A DNA stretch of 64,000 nucleotides, from contig NZ_PYOG01000003.1 of assembly GCF_003026815.1 (NCBI RefSeq), positions 186,001 through 250,000 of the forward strand. The letters run 5' to 3'. Below are positions 28,543 through 40,500 of this stretch, piece by piece; the first letter of the stretch is position 1; every line of letters begins with the position of its first letter. The notes beneath the pieces are model-generated. The model ran no database searches. It was not told the origin of the DNA and was given only the letters and a program-made list of their open reading frames with translations. Both the position numbers and the translations under genes were made by a program. This DNA is from Photobacterium damselae. GTDB lineage: Bacteria > Pseudomonadota > Gammaproteobacteria > Enterobacterales > Vibrionaceae.

Positions 28543-28868
28543 ATTACACCTCATCATATTTATACAAAGCACTAATCTAAATGCGATTAACATGCCAAGA
28601 CTGAACACGATAAAAATAAGTAAATTCAAAGCATTAAAATATTCAACAAAAGAACTCCCCATAGACACCTCAATTTATTCAATTTGCAATTTTTTATTAT
28701 CGCATTGCATATCAGTATGAGATTTATATTATTTGTACACTTACGATCTATTTAATAATATGAGAAACACTGTTAATAACCATCTTAGATTTAAGATTTA
28801 ACAGGTATAATTAGAAACATCCATATAGTTTATTAATTCAAAGTTTCAATAATTAAAAACGAGAATAT
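28543..28868. promoter_or_regulatory. Intergenic region upstream of the DUF11/barrel operon
   Basis: This AT-rich gap of 326 nt lies between the stop of the 2,808-residue gene and the GTG start of the small DUF11 gene and should hold the operon promoter. A nested dyad at 28770-28804 (CTGTTAA/TTAACAG around ATCTTA/TAAGAT) is the most ordered element; it lacks a T-tail, so it may be an operator rather than a terminator. I could not place a confident -10/-35 pair. Confidence 0.4.
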
Positions 28869-31800
28869 TTATATTATTTTTACTCGATATATTAAAACAC
28901 CTGATGAATTTGGTTCTAATACCCCTGATAATATCCATTTTATATTACCTTGATATCCAGAATTATTAACACCATGTTCTGTTTCTATATTGCACAATGA
29001 AATCGAAGATGGAATCACTCCATTATTACAGTCAACTACTGACTCTAATTCTGTATATGAGGGTGTGTCATCTGAAATGGAAATATCAGTAATATTCCCT
29101 GTACCAACATTAGAAAAAATGATTTCATATTCTAATATATCTCCAGGCCTTCCCTGATTGCTGACTCCTTTCTCGGTTCCCTGAGTTATATTTGTGACCT
29201 TTTTTTCTAGTTTTAATTGACCAGCGCCTTGGAAGGAAACTTTAACCGTATCCGTGTTTGATAATGACCTTGTTACCCCATGATTGGTAATCGCGGGATC
29301 AGTAAACGTAGCTAATGCGGTTAAATTATAATGAAAAATTGCGTTCAGAGGCGCTGATATGGGGGCGTATACCTTGGATAAAATACAGACTTCTATGCTA
29401 CCTACTGCTGAAATTACTGAAGTAATCGCATTATCACCACTATCTACTCGACCATTGCAATTTGCATCTTGATAAATTTGAGCACTCCATTCACTGATAT
29501 TAGGATCAGCAACCATATTAGCAATAGAGAGTAAAACGTCACTTGAGGTATACGTTATTAACTTATGTGAGAAGTTCACAAACTGCCCAGGCTCAATTTC
29601 AGTGAAATTATCAGCCTCTAACCTCGGAGAACGTACTTTACCGAAATCTAATGACTCTATTGTATCTCCTGCATTAGCAGTAATGACCATCTGATTATCA
29701 GTGACATTACTGCTTTGGACTTGGCTAATCGCACTAACATCGCTTTCACTAATATCAATCCACGTAGCTTGTGGTATCACATTAAGCAACACTGGCTGAC
29801 TCGCAACTTCAACGGGAAGAAGCAATTCATAGCTGCCATCACCCCGACTTCTCGTTGTTGCCAATATATCACCTGATGTATAGCTACCTTGAGTGATTCC
29901 TTGATAAATAGCTTGTACAATAAATCCACTTAAACCCGTTTCTGCTCCTGACTGAATACCATCATGTGCAACGCCACCACCAGCAGCATTATCTTCAAAA
30001 ATAATGCCTCTGATGAGAATCTGATTGATAAGCTCAAATTGATAATCTTCTATCTCACCATTTATGGCAATTTCACCTAAAGAGGTATCATCAGGTTGGT
30101 TACATTCATCGGCATTAGCACATAAACGAAAGCGCATCGTTGTATTACCGTTATAGCCAGATGTAAATGCGGCAGGCAATAGAAGTTGAACAGAATTGGT
30201 TCCATCTATAACATCTAATTCATTAACAACTTGCTCACCACTATCACGATAACTGCCATTACCATTTAAATCAGCCCACACATTGAGCTTTAAAGAACTC
30301 AAATCTTGGCTGGTAACATTTACATCAACGTTTACCAGACTATTAACAACAATAGATGCGGGCATAACTACGCCATCTTCATCATCAATGTCTAATAGAT
30401 CATCCCCTGTTGCATTCGGATCATCGGGCTGGGCCAGCTCAGGGTCAATAAGCAAACCTAATCGGTAATCAGCTTCGCCATCGCCGTTATTATCATAAAA
30501 ATAATGTCGTGCTGTACCATCAGTTATAAGATTTGTATCACCGTGATCAACCGATTCAAAACAGCCGGCAGCATCAAAACTATTAGGATATGCATTCGCC
30601 ATTGCACCAATCGGTACAATATCTCCACTATGTAAATTTATTCGATACATCGCAGAACCTGTGAAATCAATGCTACCATCCCGATTAAGGTCATGATCTC
30701 CAGTATTACTGATTGCATACATAAAAATGCCATTGTCCATAAATACTGCGCCAAACCCACCGCCATTTTGAGGCGGACTCACGCCATTCCATACCATAGC
30801 CTGTGAAGAAATAGTCCCTGTAGTTACATCCAATTGATAAATTAAACTATTAGAGACATCAGGGTTATAGAGATAACCATCTGATGCAAATGCCATATCT
30901 CCTCCCATTCCATTAACAGGAGAAGAAAAAGAAACCACATCAAATATTCTTTCAACAAGATGAATTCGAATCATTTGGTGCCATTCTTGATGGTGGATAT
31001 AAAGATAGGTTCCGGTAGGATCCACCGCACCTCTTGCCGCAGATTGAATAATCTGACCACCAACATCTCTCGTTAAAATTTGGCCTTTAGAAAAACTAAC
31101 GGTACCGACAGTATTGTGGGTTAGTGTTTGATTTTGCGATGATGCTACAGTTCCAAGATCAATCACCTCTGAAGCACTTTGATCGGTAATTAATAAATGA
31201 ATATCTCTTTCAGGCGTAGAGGTATCCATGGCAATGCCGTAGATCAAATAGGTTTCAGGATGAATACCCAATGCATTGAGACTATTAAAATTAGTCAGAT
31301 CATTAATCGTGACTGGGTTTTGTAATATGTTGGTTGAAAATGGCGGTGTTGTAGTAGGATCGAGTGCTTCTAATGTGAACACTCCCGATGCTCCATGGGA
31401 TAAAATCGCGCTATCACAGGTTTCAGATACTAGAGTGTTGGTAGATGTCCATACTTGATAATCTTCAACCTCTCCATCGCCAGCTTGTTGACCTTGTTCA
31501 ACATCGTTAGCTTTGTCACAAAGATTCACGGTAGAACAAAATCTTACTCGAGCTATTGTGGCTCCACTATAGGACCCCATTGCAGCAGAATCTAATAAAA
31601 TGGAAAGCGTTTGCGAGCCAGAAGTGACAGGGTAATTAATTAATAACTGCTCTGATGATTCAAATGACCCACCTTTTTGATAATCCAGCCACAAGTTAAT
31701 CACTCCTGCTTGATTGGTAATAACAGTAATCTCATTATTACCTGATGTCATAACCGCTGGGAAAATAACGCCATCTTCATCAATTAATGAATGTAGATTA

Positions 31801-34800
31801 TCGTCGCGAGCCGTCACACTTTGATGAGCAATAAACTCACTATCCCACAAATTGCCTAGATAAAAATCCGTTATTCCGTTGTTATTGCTGTCTGTATATA
31901 AATGACTGGCAACACCATAACTACTTGCCGCATCACTATAATCAGTAGCAGTTGTAATACAACCAGCAGCATCAGCATACGTGCTTGTTATACTGGATAT
32001 AGACTCAATAAAAATCGCTTGTTTTGATTTAGTGTTAATTTGATAGAGTGCTTGACCTGTACTATCTAAAGAGCCATTTCCATCACTATCATAATCTCCA
32101 TCAATGACCACGTATAAATGGCCATCTTCGCCCTTTACCATGCCATATGAGCTTGCTATTGGTGGCGTAGAGTCAAAATTGAGAGCCATTGCACTGATAG
32201 CACCAGTTTGCGGGTTGACGGAATAAAGCGTCTGAGTAGATATTTCAGCCGAACATAATTCTTGCGATTGAGAGTCATAAACCCAATCACCATCAAATGG
32301 TAATGAAATTCCTCCACCAACAGTCATACCAAGATCAGGTAAAAGAATATTGATGGCCTGTACCGTAAAGCTATTTAAGTCTACCTGTAATATTTGACCG
32401 CTATTTGGATGACCCAAATACAGATATTGGCCATCATCACTAATAGCACCCTGATCACCAACAATATCACTACTCACTATGATGGGATCCCCCGACGTAA
32501 TAGACGTTATTACACCAGTCCGTACATCAACAATATTGAAATTTTCTGCCGCCGTTGGCATACCTAAATCAACAATATTGCCCTGCTTATCAAACAAAGC
32601 GATATGTAAGGTGTTACTACCATCAAAAAAGGCACCATAAAATGCTCCACCGGCCAAATCAAAAGCAATACCATTTAGCGAATCGTACCCCGCTTGATTG
32701 GTGAATACACTTACGGGACTAAAAGGGACGGTAGAAAGATCTATACGATCGAACTGATAATTTGTCCCAGTTGTTGAACTCGTTTGATAAATGCCATCAC
32801 AGGTCGTATCTGGAAATACACCTTCAATGACTTTTGCTGTGTGATCTTCTATTTCACCGTTACTTGCAAGACCCGTTGGAGAGCTACAACCTGAAGCGGC
32901 ATCGTCAGTACAGATTCTTAGACGAATATAAGTATCCCCTGTTACAACTGATGCCAATCCAGACCAAGTAACGGTAACCGTTCCAACAGTCTGCGATGCT
33001 AAAATTGCACCAGACGCACGTTCTACTGCTTCAAAGGTTCCATTTTGATCGAAGTCAACCCAAACATACACTGTCGCGGCTTTAGCTGAGTTATTGGTAA
33101 ATGGCACATCTAAGCTGCCAGCCCCACTGTTAATAAAAACTCGTACTTGATTACCAAAAGCATCTTCATCATCAGGTGTTGTACCTGACAAATCATCACT
33201 ATCTGCATCTGTTGAGCCGTATCCATCGACATCATTATCAGTATTTTCAATACCTAACCAGATAGAATTGCCGCGAGTAATATGATGAGGACCCACATCA
33301 GCATAAGAGGTAATAAAACTATCTGGAGCATCACCAAAATCGAGGCCTAAAGGAGCGTAGCGACAACGTGCACCATCATTGGTCGACATAGTAAAGCCTA
33401 AATTGGATACTATCGTTGCGGTATAATTTGCAGATGCCCCATTACCTATCGGAATTTGTAGTACTGGCGCAGCAATACTTGGTGTTGGGGGCGAGTAATT
33501 ACCATTATTGACTGCATACATATTGCCCGCTTGATCAAAATAGATCGCACCATAACTGGATGAGAAATGGCTCCCGCTATAAGTACGTGTTGTGCCATTT
33601 TCTATAACTTGCGTAACGGATTTACTATTATCACGAGTCTGAGTCACAGGATCGTAAATTGCGATAACGCCATTTGCTCTCAAACCATAGATTTTTCCAT
33701 CAACTGGATTGATTGCAAAATCAGCGGTAGAAAATGCGGAAATAGAAGGACGACCAATTTCTTGTAAATATGTTTCATTAGCCGGATTGACATCAACCAT
33801 CAAAATATAACCAGTCCCCCCCCCTGTCATATATAAAATACCGTCATCAGAAATGGTGGCATTATTAAAATTAATGTTGATATTGGATCCAGTTAAAGTA
33901 ATCGGTAATAAATGGACATTGTAATCACCGTCAACTAAAGCGATCACTCGCAGGTTTGTGCCACTTATATCACCAATAATATGATTGGTTTGCATGGCAT
34001 AACCAACTTGTAAACCATTATTGTTATAGTCAGCGGTGGTGTCAGGGGCGAGTTCTTCTGTTGCACCAGAAAATAAATCCACCGCAAATAGATCTGCTGG
34101 GGTTCTTAATGTTAAATAGCCATCAGCATCACAAGAAGCAAACTCAGGCGCTAAAAAGTCGGCAAAGTTATTATTGCTGCTGTCACCTGTAATAACGCCT
34201 AACGAAATGATATTGGCTGAACTCGAGCCATAGCCATCAGGATCTGCAATAGTATTATTGATCAGTAAGCCATCAGTATTTACGGCACCAACTTGAGGAG
34301 GACATATTGAGGGTGCGGGTAATGTTTCATTTGCGGTTTCAAACAGTTGGTAGCTATGGCCATCAAGTGCAGCCAAAGAGTAATCACCATTACTGTCTGT
34401 CAGGGTCGATTGACAAGTACCAGATGTTTGATCAAATAGTGTTATGACCACTCCAGCGATTCCAACCTCACCAATATCAAGTGAGCCATTATAAAAAGGA
34501 TAAGCCGTTGAAAAACTGGTATCAGTACCTAAATCATTAAAAACCTTACCACTAATACGACGACCAATAATAACGGTGAAATCTTCCACTTCACCATCAC
34601 TGGCAACTCCAGCATAATCATTGGCGGTTAAACTATCGGTTGTAATTCTTAATCGAGCAAAAGAAGTGGTTGGTGTGGCCGATACCGTAAAGCCGGAAAA
34701 TGCTAATAAAGCAGAGCCGTCACTATTGCTGTCTATATCATTACAACTGATCTGTGCAAACTCACCGCTATCAGAAAAATCTCCGTCAGCATTAAAATCA

Positions 34801-37295
34801 ACCCAACCATAAACGGTTGCCGCTAGATCTGTTGTACCATTATGATCGTTACAGATAGCATTAATTTGGTAAGTCGTACTGTCAAGAAAAAGTCCTTCCA
34901 TGCCTGTAACAGCATCTTCATCATTACCACTCGCAATACCTGATGTATCATTACTATCATCATCAAGCGCCGTATTGGGAAAATCTTCTATACCATCAGA
35001 AAAACCATCACTATCAGCATCAGGAGCCGTATTACCAAGATATATTGTGTAACGGTTCCCGCCCAAACCGTGCTCAGCCCCGCCACTGCTTGCCAGAGTT
35101 TGATAAGAATCAGGAGCATCACCAAAATCACTTTCTTGACTAAATGTAATGACGTGATCTTCAATTTCACCATTTACTACTGAGCCTGCACTTCGCTCAT
35201 CCCAATTTGTTGCAATATCATCAAAAGGCAGAACACTATCGGTAATTCTTAATCGTAAATACGTTGTTCCCTCTTGCACATTATCAATATCAATCCAGCG
35301 CAACAGAGCTGAACCCGGATTACTCGGATCGGTATCAATGCATTCTCTTGAGGTAAATTCAGACTCTTCAAACCGGTTATTTTGGTTAAAATCAATCCAG
35401 CCATAAACAGTAGCACCAAGATCAACCCCAGTATCGTTATCATTACAAGGAATCGTTAGGGTAAAAATATTTTTTGCCGAATCAAAAACAACACCAGCAA
35501 CAGCATCTTCATCATTGCCTACTGATAATATTGAGGTATCTGTTGTATCGTCTAAGTCTGCAGTAACGCTCTGATTCAAACCTAAGTCACTATCAGGAGC
35601 AATCGATCCAAGATAAATACTTGGAGTAGAAGCATTACTATGAGATGCGCCATCAGAGGATAGTAAAGTATGGTAAGTATTGTCTGAACCGTCATCAGGA
35701 GCGTCACCAAAGTCAATTTGACGGATATCAAATAGATAATCTTCAACTTCGCCATCACTTGCCGTACCTGTTGGCGTTGCACAATCTCCAGTAGAACAAG
35801 TTCGTAAACGTAAATACGTTGTAGAAGTCGTTGTCGGCGTAATAAAACCACTGAAGGTCAGGTTAGCTATACCATCATTTAAGGATCCGCTTCCATCGTT
35901 GGTATCAATACAGTCAGCTTGAGCATTGGTTTCAAATATTCCATCCTGATCAAAGTCAATCCAGCCATAAACCGTCGCACCTAAATCCCCCCCACTTGAG
36001 CTATCAAAATCGTTACAAAGTACAGCTAAGTCATAATTCGTTGCACCAACAACAGTCCAAGGATCAGAAGAAAGCCCATCTTCATCTGCCATATTATCTA
36101 GCTCATCTGCATCTGCATTTGCATTTTGCAATAAGCCAGAATCATAATCAGGTTGCTGTGATCCCAAGAAAACAATGTCTATGAAAGGATCTAAATGCTT
36201 GGCCCCATTATCATTTTCTCGGGTATTATAATTATTAAGGCTGGTTCCTGATGATGGATCAGGAGCATCACCAAAGTCGGCAAACTCAATAAAATGATCT
36301 TCAACTTCGCCCCAACTCACACTCCCTGTTGGAAATGGATTGGTAATAAAAGAGGACTGATTAGTAATACGAAGACGAATAAAAGTATTAATCTCTGTTG
36401 CTATAATGTTATCCCACCAAATAACATAGACATCACCATTCGTACCAGAAGGAACATTAGCCATTCCAGGCATAAGTTGAGATCGCTCAGTCGGATTATC
36501 AAAAACACCGTTATTATTCCAATCCAACCATCCAGCTAACATAGCTCCTGAACCAGAAACATTGCGAGCAGGGACTTCAATACAATAGGTATTTTCATCC
36601 ATTGTGATCGTAGATAACGCCACAATACCTGTCGTTGTATCTTGAACTAGCCCAGAACACGTTGCCCCTAATTCCCAAGGCGTAATGACAACACCAGTCC
36701 CCTCATCATTAGTACCCGAATTATCGTCACCGGTTGCGGTACTATTACTTAAGTTACTGTTTTCATAATCAATATCAACATTACCAATACGCATTGTTTT
36801 TGTCGTACTAGTATAAGTATGCCCAGCTAAGCCATAACTACTCGGCGCATCACCATGGTCGTCACAATAAACAGAAATCGTATTAGATGAGGTATTACCG
36901 CCAATGTTATAGGCACTGATAGTATAATTCACAATGGTTTGAGTTGGTCCCGATAACCAAATATTCATTCCAGCGTTTATATGTCCAGACTGAATACGTC
37001 CCCAAATTCGATTTCCTGACCAGTTTAAAGATTGGAATCCGCAACTGCCACACACATCGCCAACAACGTTTGTTAAAGATACACCTGGCGGTAAATTAAG
37101 ATTAAAATCAAAGTCTTTATCAACATTTCCGTTACCATCAGACCAATCAACAACCCAGATACTTCCCGTCATCTGCTGACCGCATTGATTCGCACTAATG
37201 GTCATGCCTTGTATGTTGGCTTCACCCCATACAAAGGAAGAAAACAGCAGGAAGAATAGAAAGGTGATCTTTGTCAACCGATTGATGATAACCAT
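28869..37295 (-). CDS. Giant GEVED-repeat surface protein (2,808 aa)
   Basis: ATG 37295 has AGAGG 5 nt upstream and a signal peptide (LTKITFLFFLLFSSFVWG). A short N-terminal beta domain is followed by GEVED modules, each opening D-x-GDAP-x-SY and closing GE[VI]ED, with ends near residues 330, 510, 710, 905, 1480, 1940 and 2415. Between them are an SdrD/Cna-B-like domain (about 905-1010, RRISGKVFNDLG), propeller-like blocks (about 1040-1320, 1490-1740 and 1960-2230; ISDDGILYMTGGG, ISDDGQYLYLGHPN) resembling DUF6923, and a last Cna-B-like domain (IRGIIFEDNAAGG). The closing DUF11 domain ends GVLIYRVKII. It shares this C-terminal block with the other giants, but its own middle is diverged. A separate promoter is likely, because a terminator lies upstream (37459-37495). 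Confidence 0.82.
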   Translation of the reverse strand: MVIINRLTKITFLFFLLFSSFVWGEANIQGMTISANQCGQQMTGSIWVVDWSDGNGNVDKDFDFNLNLPPGVSLTNVVGDVCGSCGFQSLNWSGNRIWGRIQSGHINAGMNIWLSGPTQTIVNYTISAYNIGGNTSSNTISVYCDDHGDAPSSYGLAGHTYTSTTKTMRIGNVDIDYENSNLSNSTATGDDNSGTNDEGTGVVITPWELGATCSGLVQDTTTGIVALSTITMDENTYCIEVPARNVSGSGAMLAGWLDWNNNGVFDNPTERSQLMPGMANVPSGTNGDVYVIWWDNIIATEINTFIRLRITNQSSFITNPFPTGSVSWGEVEDHFIEFADFGDAPDPSSGTSLNNYNTRENDNGAKHLDPFIDIVFLGSQQPDYDSGLLQNANADADELDNMADEDGLSSDPWTVVGATNYDLAVLCNDFDSSSGGDLGATVYGWIDFDQDGIFETNAQADCIDTNDGSGSLNDGIANLTFSGFITPTTTSTTYLRLRTCSTGDCATPTGTASDGEVEDYLFDIRQIDFGDAPDDGSDNTYHTLLSSDGASHSNASTPSIYLGSIAPDSDLGLNQSVTADLDDTTDTSILSVGNDEDAVAGVVFDSAKNIFTLTIPCNDNDTGVDLGATVYGWIDFNQNNRFEESEFTSRECIDTDPSNPGSALLRWIDIDNVQEGTTYLRLRITDSVLPFDDIATNWDERSAGSVVNGEIEDHVITFSQESDFGDAPDSYQTLASSGGAEHGLGGNRYTIYLGNTAPDADSDGFSDGIEDFPNTALDDDSNDTSGIASGNDEDAVTGMEGLFLDSTTYQINAICNDHNGTTDLAATVYGWVDFNADGDFSDSGEFAQISCNDIDSNSDGSALLAFSGFTVSATPTTSFARLRITTDSLTANDYAGVASDGEVEDFTVIIGRRISGKVFNDLGTDTSFSTAYPFYNGSLDIGEVGIAGVVITLFDQTSGTCQSTLTDSNGDYSLAALDGHSYQLFETANETLPAPSICPPQVGAVNTDGLLINNTIADPDGYGSSSANIISLGVITGDSSNNNFADFLAPEFASCDADGYLTLRTPADLFAVDLFSGATEELAPDTTADYNNNGLQVGYAMQTNHIIGDISGTNLRVIALVDGDYNVHLLPITLTGSNININFNNATISDDGILYMTGGGTGYILMVDVNPANETYLQEIGRPSISAFSTADFAINPVDGKIYGLRANGVIAIYDPVTQTRDNSKSVTQVIENGTTRTYSGSHFSSSYGAIYFDQAGNMYAVNNGNYSPPTPSIAAPVLQIPIGNGASANYTATIVSNLGFTMSTNDGARCRYAPLGLDFGDAPDSFITSYADVGPHHITRGNSIWLGIENTDNDVDGYGSTDADSDDLSGTTPDDEDAFGNQVRVFINSGAGSLDVPFTNNSAKAATVYVWVDFDQNGTFEAVERASGAILASQTVGTVTVTWSGLASVVTGDTYIRLRICTDDAASGCSSPTGLASNGEIEDHTAKVIEGVFPDTTCDGIYQTSSTTGTNYQFDRIDLSTVPFSPVSVFTNQAGYDSLNGIAFDLAGGAFYGAFFDGSNTLHIALFDKQGNIVDLGMPTAAENFNIVDVRTGVITSITSGDPIIVSSDIVGDQGAISDDGQYLYLGHPNSGQILQVDLNSFTVQAINILLPDLGMTVGGGISLPFDGDWVYDSQSQELCSAEISTQTLYSVNPQTGAISAMALNFDSTPPIASSYGMVKGEDGHLYVVIDGDYDSDGNGSLDSTGQALYQINTKSKQAIFIESISSITSTYADAAGCITTATDYSDAASSYGVASHLYTDSNNNGITDFYLGNLWDSEFIAHQSVTARDDNLHSLIDEDGVIFPAVMTSGNNEITVITNQAGVINLWLDYQKGGSFESSEQLLINYPVTSGSQTLSILLDSAAMGSYSGATIARVRFCSTVNLCDKANDVEQGQQAGDGEVEDYQVWTSTNTLVSETCDSAILSHGASGVFTLEALDPTTTPPFSTNILQNPVTINDLTNFNSLNALGIHPETYLIYGIAMDTSTPERDIHLLITDQSASEVIDLGTVASSQNQTLTHNTVGTVSFSKGQILTRDVGGQIIQSAARGAVDPTGTYLYIHHQEWHQMIRIHLVERIFDVVSFSSPVNGMGGDMAFASDGYLYNPDVSNSLIYQLDVTTGTISSQAMVWNGVSPPQNGGGFGAVFMDNGIFMYAISNTGDHDLNRDGSIDFTGSAMYRINLHSGDIVPIGAMANAYPNSFDAAGCFESVDHGDTNLITDGTARHYFYDNNGDGEADYRLGLLIDPELAQPDDPNATGDDLLDIDDEDGVVMPASIVVNSLVNVDVNVTSQDLSSLKLNVWADLNGNGSYRDSGEQVVNELDVIDGTNSVQLLLPAAFTSGYNGNTTMRFRLCANADECNQPDDTSLGEIAINGEIEDYQFELINQILIRGIIFEDNAAGGGVAHDGIQSGAETGLSGFIVQAIYQGITQGSYTSGDILATTRSRGDGSYELLLPVEVASQPVLLNVIPQATWIDISESDVSAISQVQSSNVTDNQMVITANAGDTIESLDFGKVRSPRLEADNFTEIEPGQFVNFSHKLITYTSSDVLLSIANMVADPNISEWSAQIYQDANCNGRVDSGDNAITSVISAVGSIEVCILSKVYAPISAPLNAIFHYNLTALATFTDPAITNHGVTRSLSNTDTVKVSFQGAGQLKLEKKVTNITQGTEKGVSNQGRPGDILEYEIIFSNVGTGNITDISISDDTPSYTELESVVDCNNGVIPSSISLCNIETEHGVNNSGYQGNIKWILSGVLEPNSSGVLIYRVKII

Positions 37296-37458
37296 AAAAA
37301 CCTCTCGTAGGTGAAACTTCGTCTAAGCAGTCTTTATGATTTTCTTGTTGCAAAAAAAAGACTACTTTGAAAGCAAAGCAATCTTTATTCCAACATGTTA
37401 ACAAGACCTCAATAGGCTGAATTCAAGATAAAATTACCGAGGCCTTCTCAATAAACGC

Positions 37459-37495
37459 AAAAAGCTACCACATATATCTTTGTGGTAGCTTTTTG
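37459..37495 (-). terminator. Terminator after the TGA-interrupted giant gene
   Basis: A 15-bp stem (CAAAAAGCTACCACA / TGTGGTAGCTTTTTG) with a 7-nt loop and T-run lies 27 nt after the stop at 37522. It separates that gene from the 2,808-residue gene. Confidence 0.85.
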
Positions 37496-37521
37496 TCATA
37501 TAGCTAAAATGATTTTTAATA

Positions 37522-40500
37522 TCAGTCAATCACGACTCGATAAATCACTGTACCTTGCTCACCAGCTAATAAACTACCAGTCATATCCCAACGTACTTCC
37601 CCCTCATAACCTACCGTGTTTGTACCGTTAGCGGTCACAGGAATACAGATCAGTGAAGTGGGTACAGAGCCTGAGGTACAATCAATCGCTTGAGAAAGCT
37701 CGGTATAACTTGGCGTACTATCAAAAATACTCACTTCGGTTAAATCACCACTACCCACATTGGTAAAGGTAATCGTGTATTCCAACACATCACCTGGACG
37801 CCCTTGGTTACTCACTCCAACCGCAGTACCCTGTGTAATATTACGTACTGTTTTCTCTAATTTAAGTTCACCTGCGCCACTAAACGTCGCTCGAACCGTA
37901 TCTTTATCAAGTACTTGACGAGTCACTCCATGGCCAGTGGCGGCACTGTCAGCAAACGTCATGTCTGCAGCAATATCGTAGTGATATAAAGCGTTAAGTG
38001 GCGCATCTGCTGGCACAAATACTTTGCTAAGTAGACATACAGCGGTATTGCCACTTACTGCAACTGGGTTGACAATTTGAGTATCCGCCCCATCTATTAC
38101 CCCATTACAATCATTATCTTGATAGAGCACCGCATTCCAACCATCATTAACAGGTTCAACTTCTGTATTAATGATTGAGAAATTCACACTCCCTGCTGTC
38201 GCAGCGGTAAATTTATGAGAGAACAGCACCGATTTACCCGGCTCTGCTTCACTGAAATTATCTGGCTCCATACGAGGCTCTTGCACTTTACCAAAATCTA
38301 ATCCAGAGATGTCATCCCCCGCATTAGCATTCACGCTCATTTGACTGTCGGTCACACTGCTACTGGTAACTTGCGTAATGCCCGTCACATCGGCCTCACT
38401 GATGTCGATCCAATCTGCTTGCTTGACTACGTCTAACAGCAGATCTTTACCTGAGAAATCCACCCCTATCACAAATTGGTAAGAGCCATCGCCGGAGGTA
38501 AGGTCTGTGGCTATAACATCACCGGGTGTAAAGCCTGTCACTCCAGTATCATTAAAGGTTACCGTTACCGTAAAGTTACCCAAACCTACTTCTGAGCCCT
38601 CTTGTAACCCATCATGCGCAGCTGTTGCCCCTCCAACGCCATTGTCTTCAAACACGACGCCACTGAGTACAATTCGATTCAGCAGTTCAAACCAGTGATC
38701 TTCCACTTCACCATCATTTGCAGCACCATCAAAGGTATTACAGCTGTTAGCACTAGAGCACAGACGTACTCGCATCACAGTATTGCCATTAAACCCTTCG
38801 GCACTGGCGGCATCTAATATGACCGAAATACTGTTGTTGCCCGTTGTGACCGCTTGATCGTTAATTAACTGCTCATTGCTATCGGCAAAATCACCATCAT
38901 TATTTAGATCAACCCAGATACTGACAAAACCATCACCGACAACTTGAATTGGTAGCGTGGTGCTGGTCTCAACAATAATTTGAGTCGGGATCACTAAATC
39001 TTCATCATCTTGCCCGTAATTATCATCGCCTGAAGCATCAACGCTGAGCCATGGACCAAACTCAGGATCCCAACGAGCACCAAGATATAAGTCGGCCGTA
39101 CCATCAACAGCCACATCAAAATAGGCATGGCTAGCTTGGCCATAACTGGCTGCTGCATCCCCATAATCTGTCGAATCATAACAACCTGCTCCATCATTAC
39201 CTTGTAAACTGCCTTGATCTGAAGCCGTCACATACTCAACCTCTTGTGTCATCACATTGATACGATAGACCACCGCCCGCTCATTAAGATCAATCACACC
39301 GTTATTATCAGTATCGTGATTACCACCATTAGTTAAGGCGTAGAGACTCACCGCGTTATCCATCACTAACGCACCAGCTTGCAATTTGCCATTAGTGTCT
39401 AACGTCGGCTCTGCACCAAAATACGCCAACGCTTGTGCTGTAACAGCCCCCGTCGATAGATTCACGGTATAAAGATTATCGCCATTGAGATCGACCAAAT
39501 AACCCAATCCCGACTGACTACTGATGGCTAAATCTGCGCCCACTTCAATAGAGCCACCACCATAAGATCCCCCCATGGTTGCAATATCTAAAGGTACGGT
39601 CGTGAAAGTTTGAGTATTGAGATCAATTTTAACTAGGGAATCCCAAGAAGTACGCCACACAATTAAATGGTTACCATCAGCGGTAACATCCCCCGCAGTT
39701 GGGGAGCTTAAAACGGTTGACGTTGAGCTGTATCCGGTATGACGTAATGAATCTCCGGCTGCAAAATCAAAACTTTCCCCATCTTGCAGACGACGAATAG
39801 TGGTGGTAGATTCCGCGCGGATCTCCCCCAAATCGATAAAACTGGTCCCCGTTTTATCAGTCACAAACAAGTGATGAATGCGATCGGCTTGTGACATATC
39901 GGTAAAAGTACCGTAAATCAACCCACTGATACGGTTAAAGCCCAATGCATTAATATTGGCGATATTACTTTGATTCACAATAGTGATTGGATTCACGATA
40001 TCAGTAAAGGTAATTGGATTACTCGGCACATCCAGTGAAGTATAGGTATAGTCAGTGGCAGAAACGGGAAGGCGAGTTTGCATGATCAAATCACACTGAT
40101 TATTACCGACAAGATCTGAGATAAGTACTCGATAATCTTCCACTTCTCCATCATTGGCCAACCCAATTGGGCTATCACACCCCACATCACTACACAGACG
40201 AACCCGCAAGTAGCTGTAACCTACGACGGCCCCGGCAGGGATCGGGACACTGTAACTGTTATTACCAATAGCGGCAGAGGTATCGGCTACGATCTGCTCT
40301 CCCGCATCATCCCAATCACCGTCGAGGTTAAAATCTAACCACGCATAGAGACGTTGTCCGGTACTTGCTCTGTCACTGTCTTCAACCACGTTGACTGTAA
40401 TATCAAAGTTTTCCCCTTTGGTCGCAGACTGTACAAGTGTCACACCGTCTTCATCATCAAAATTGTTATTATCATCCGCAATGGCACCAATATCTTGTAA

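Noticed and set aside
37296..37458. c-di-GMP riboswitch upstream of the 2,808-residue gene
   Set aside because: I looked for the GCACAGGGCAAACC and GGGACGCAAAGCC cores and did not find them here or before the other giant genes.
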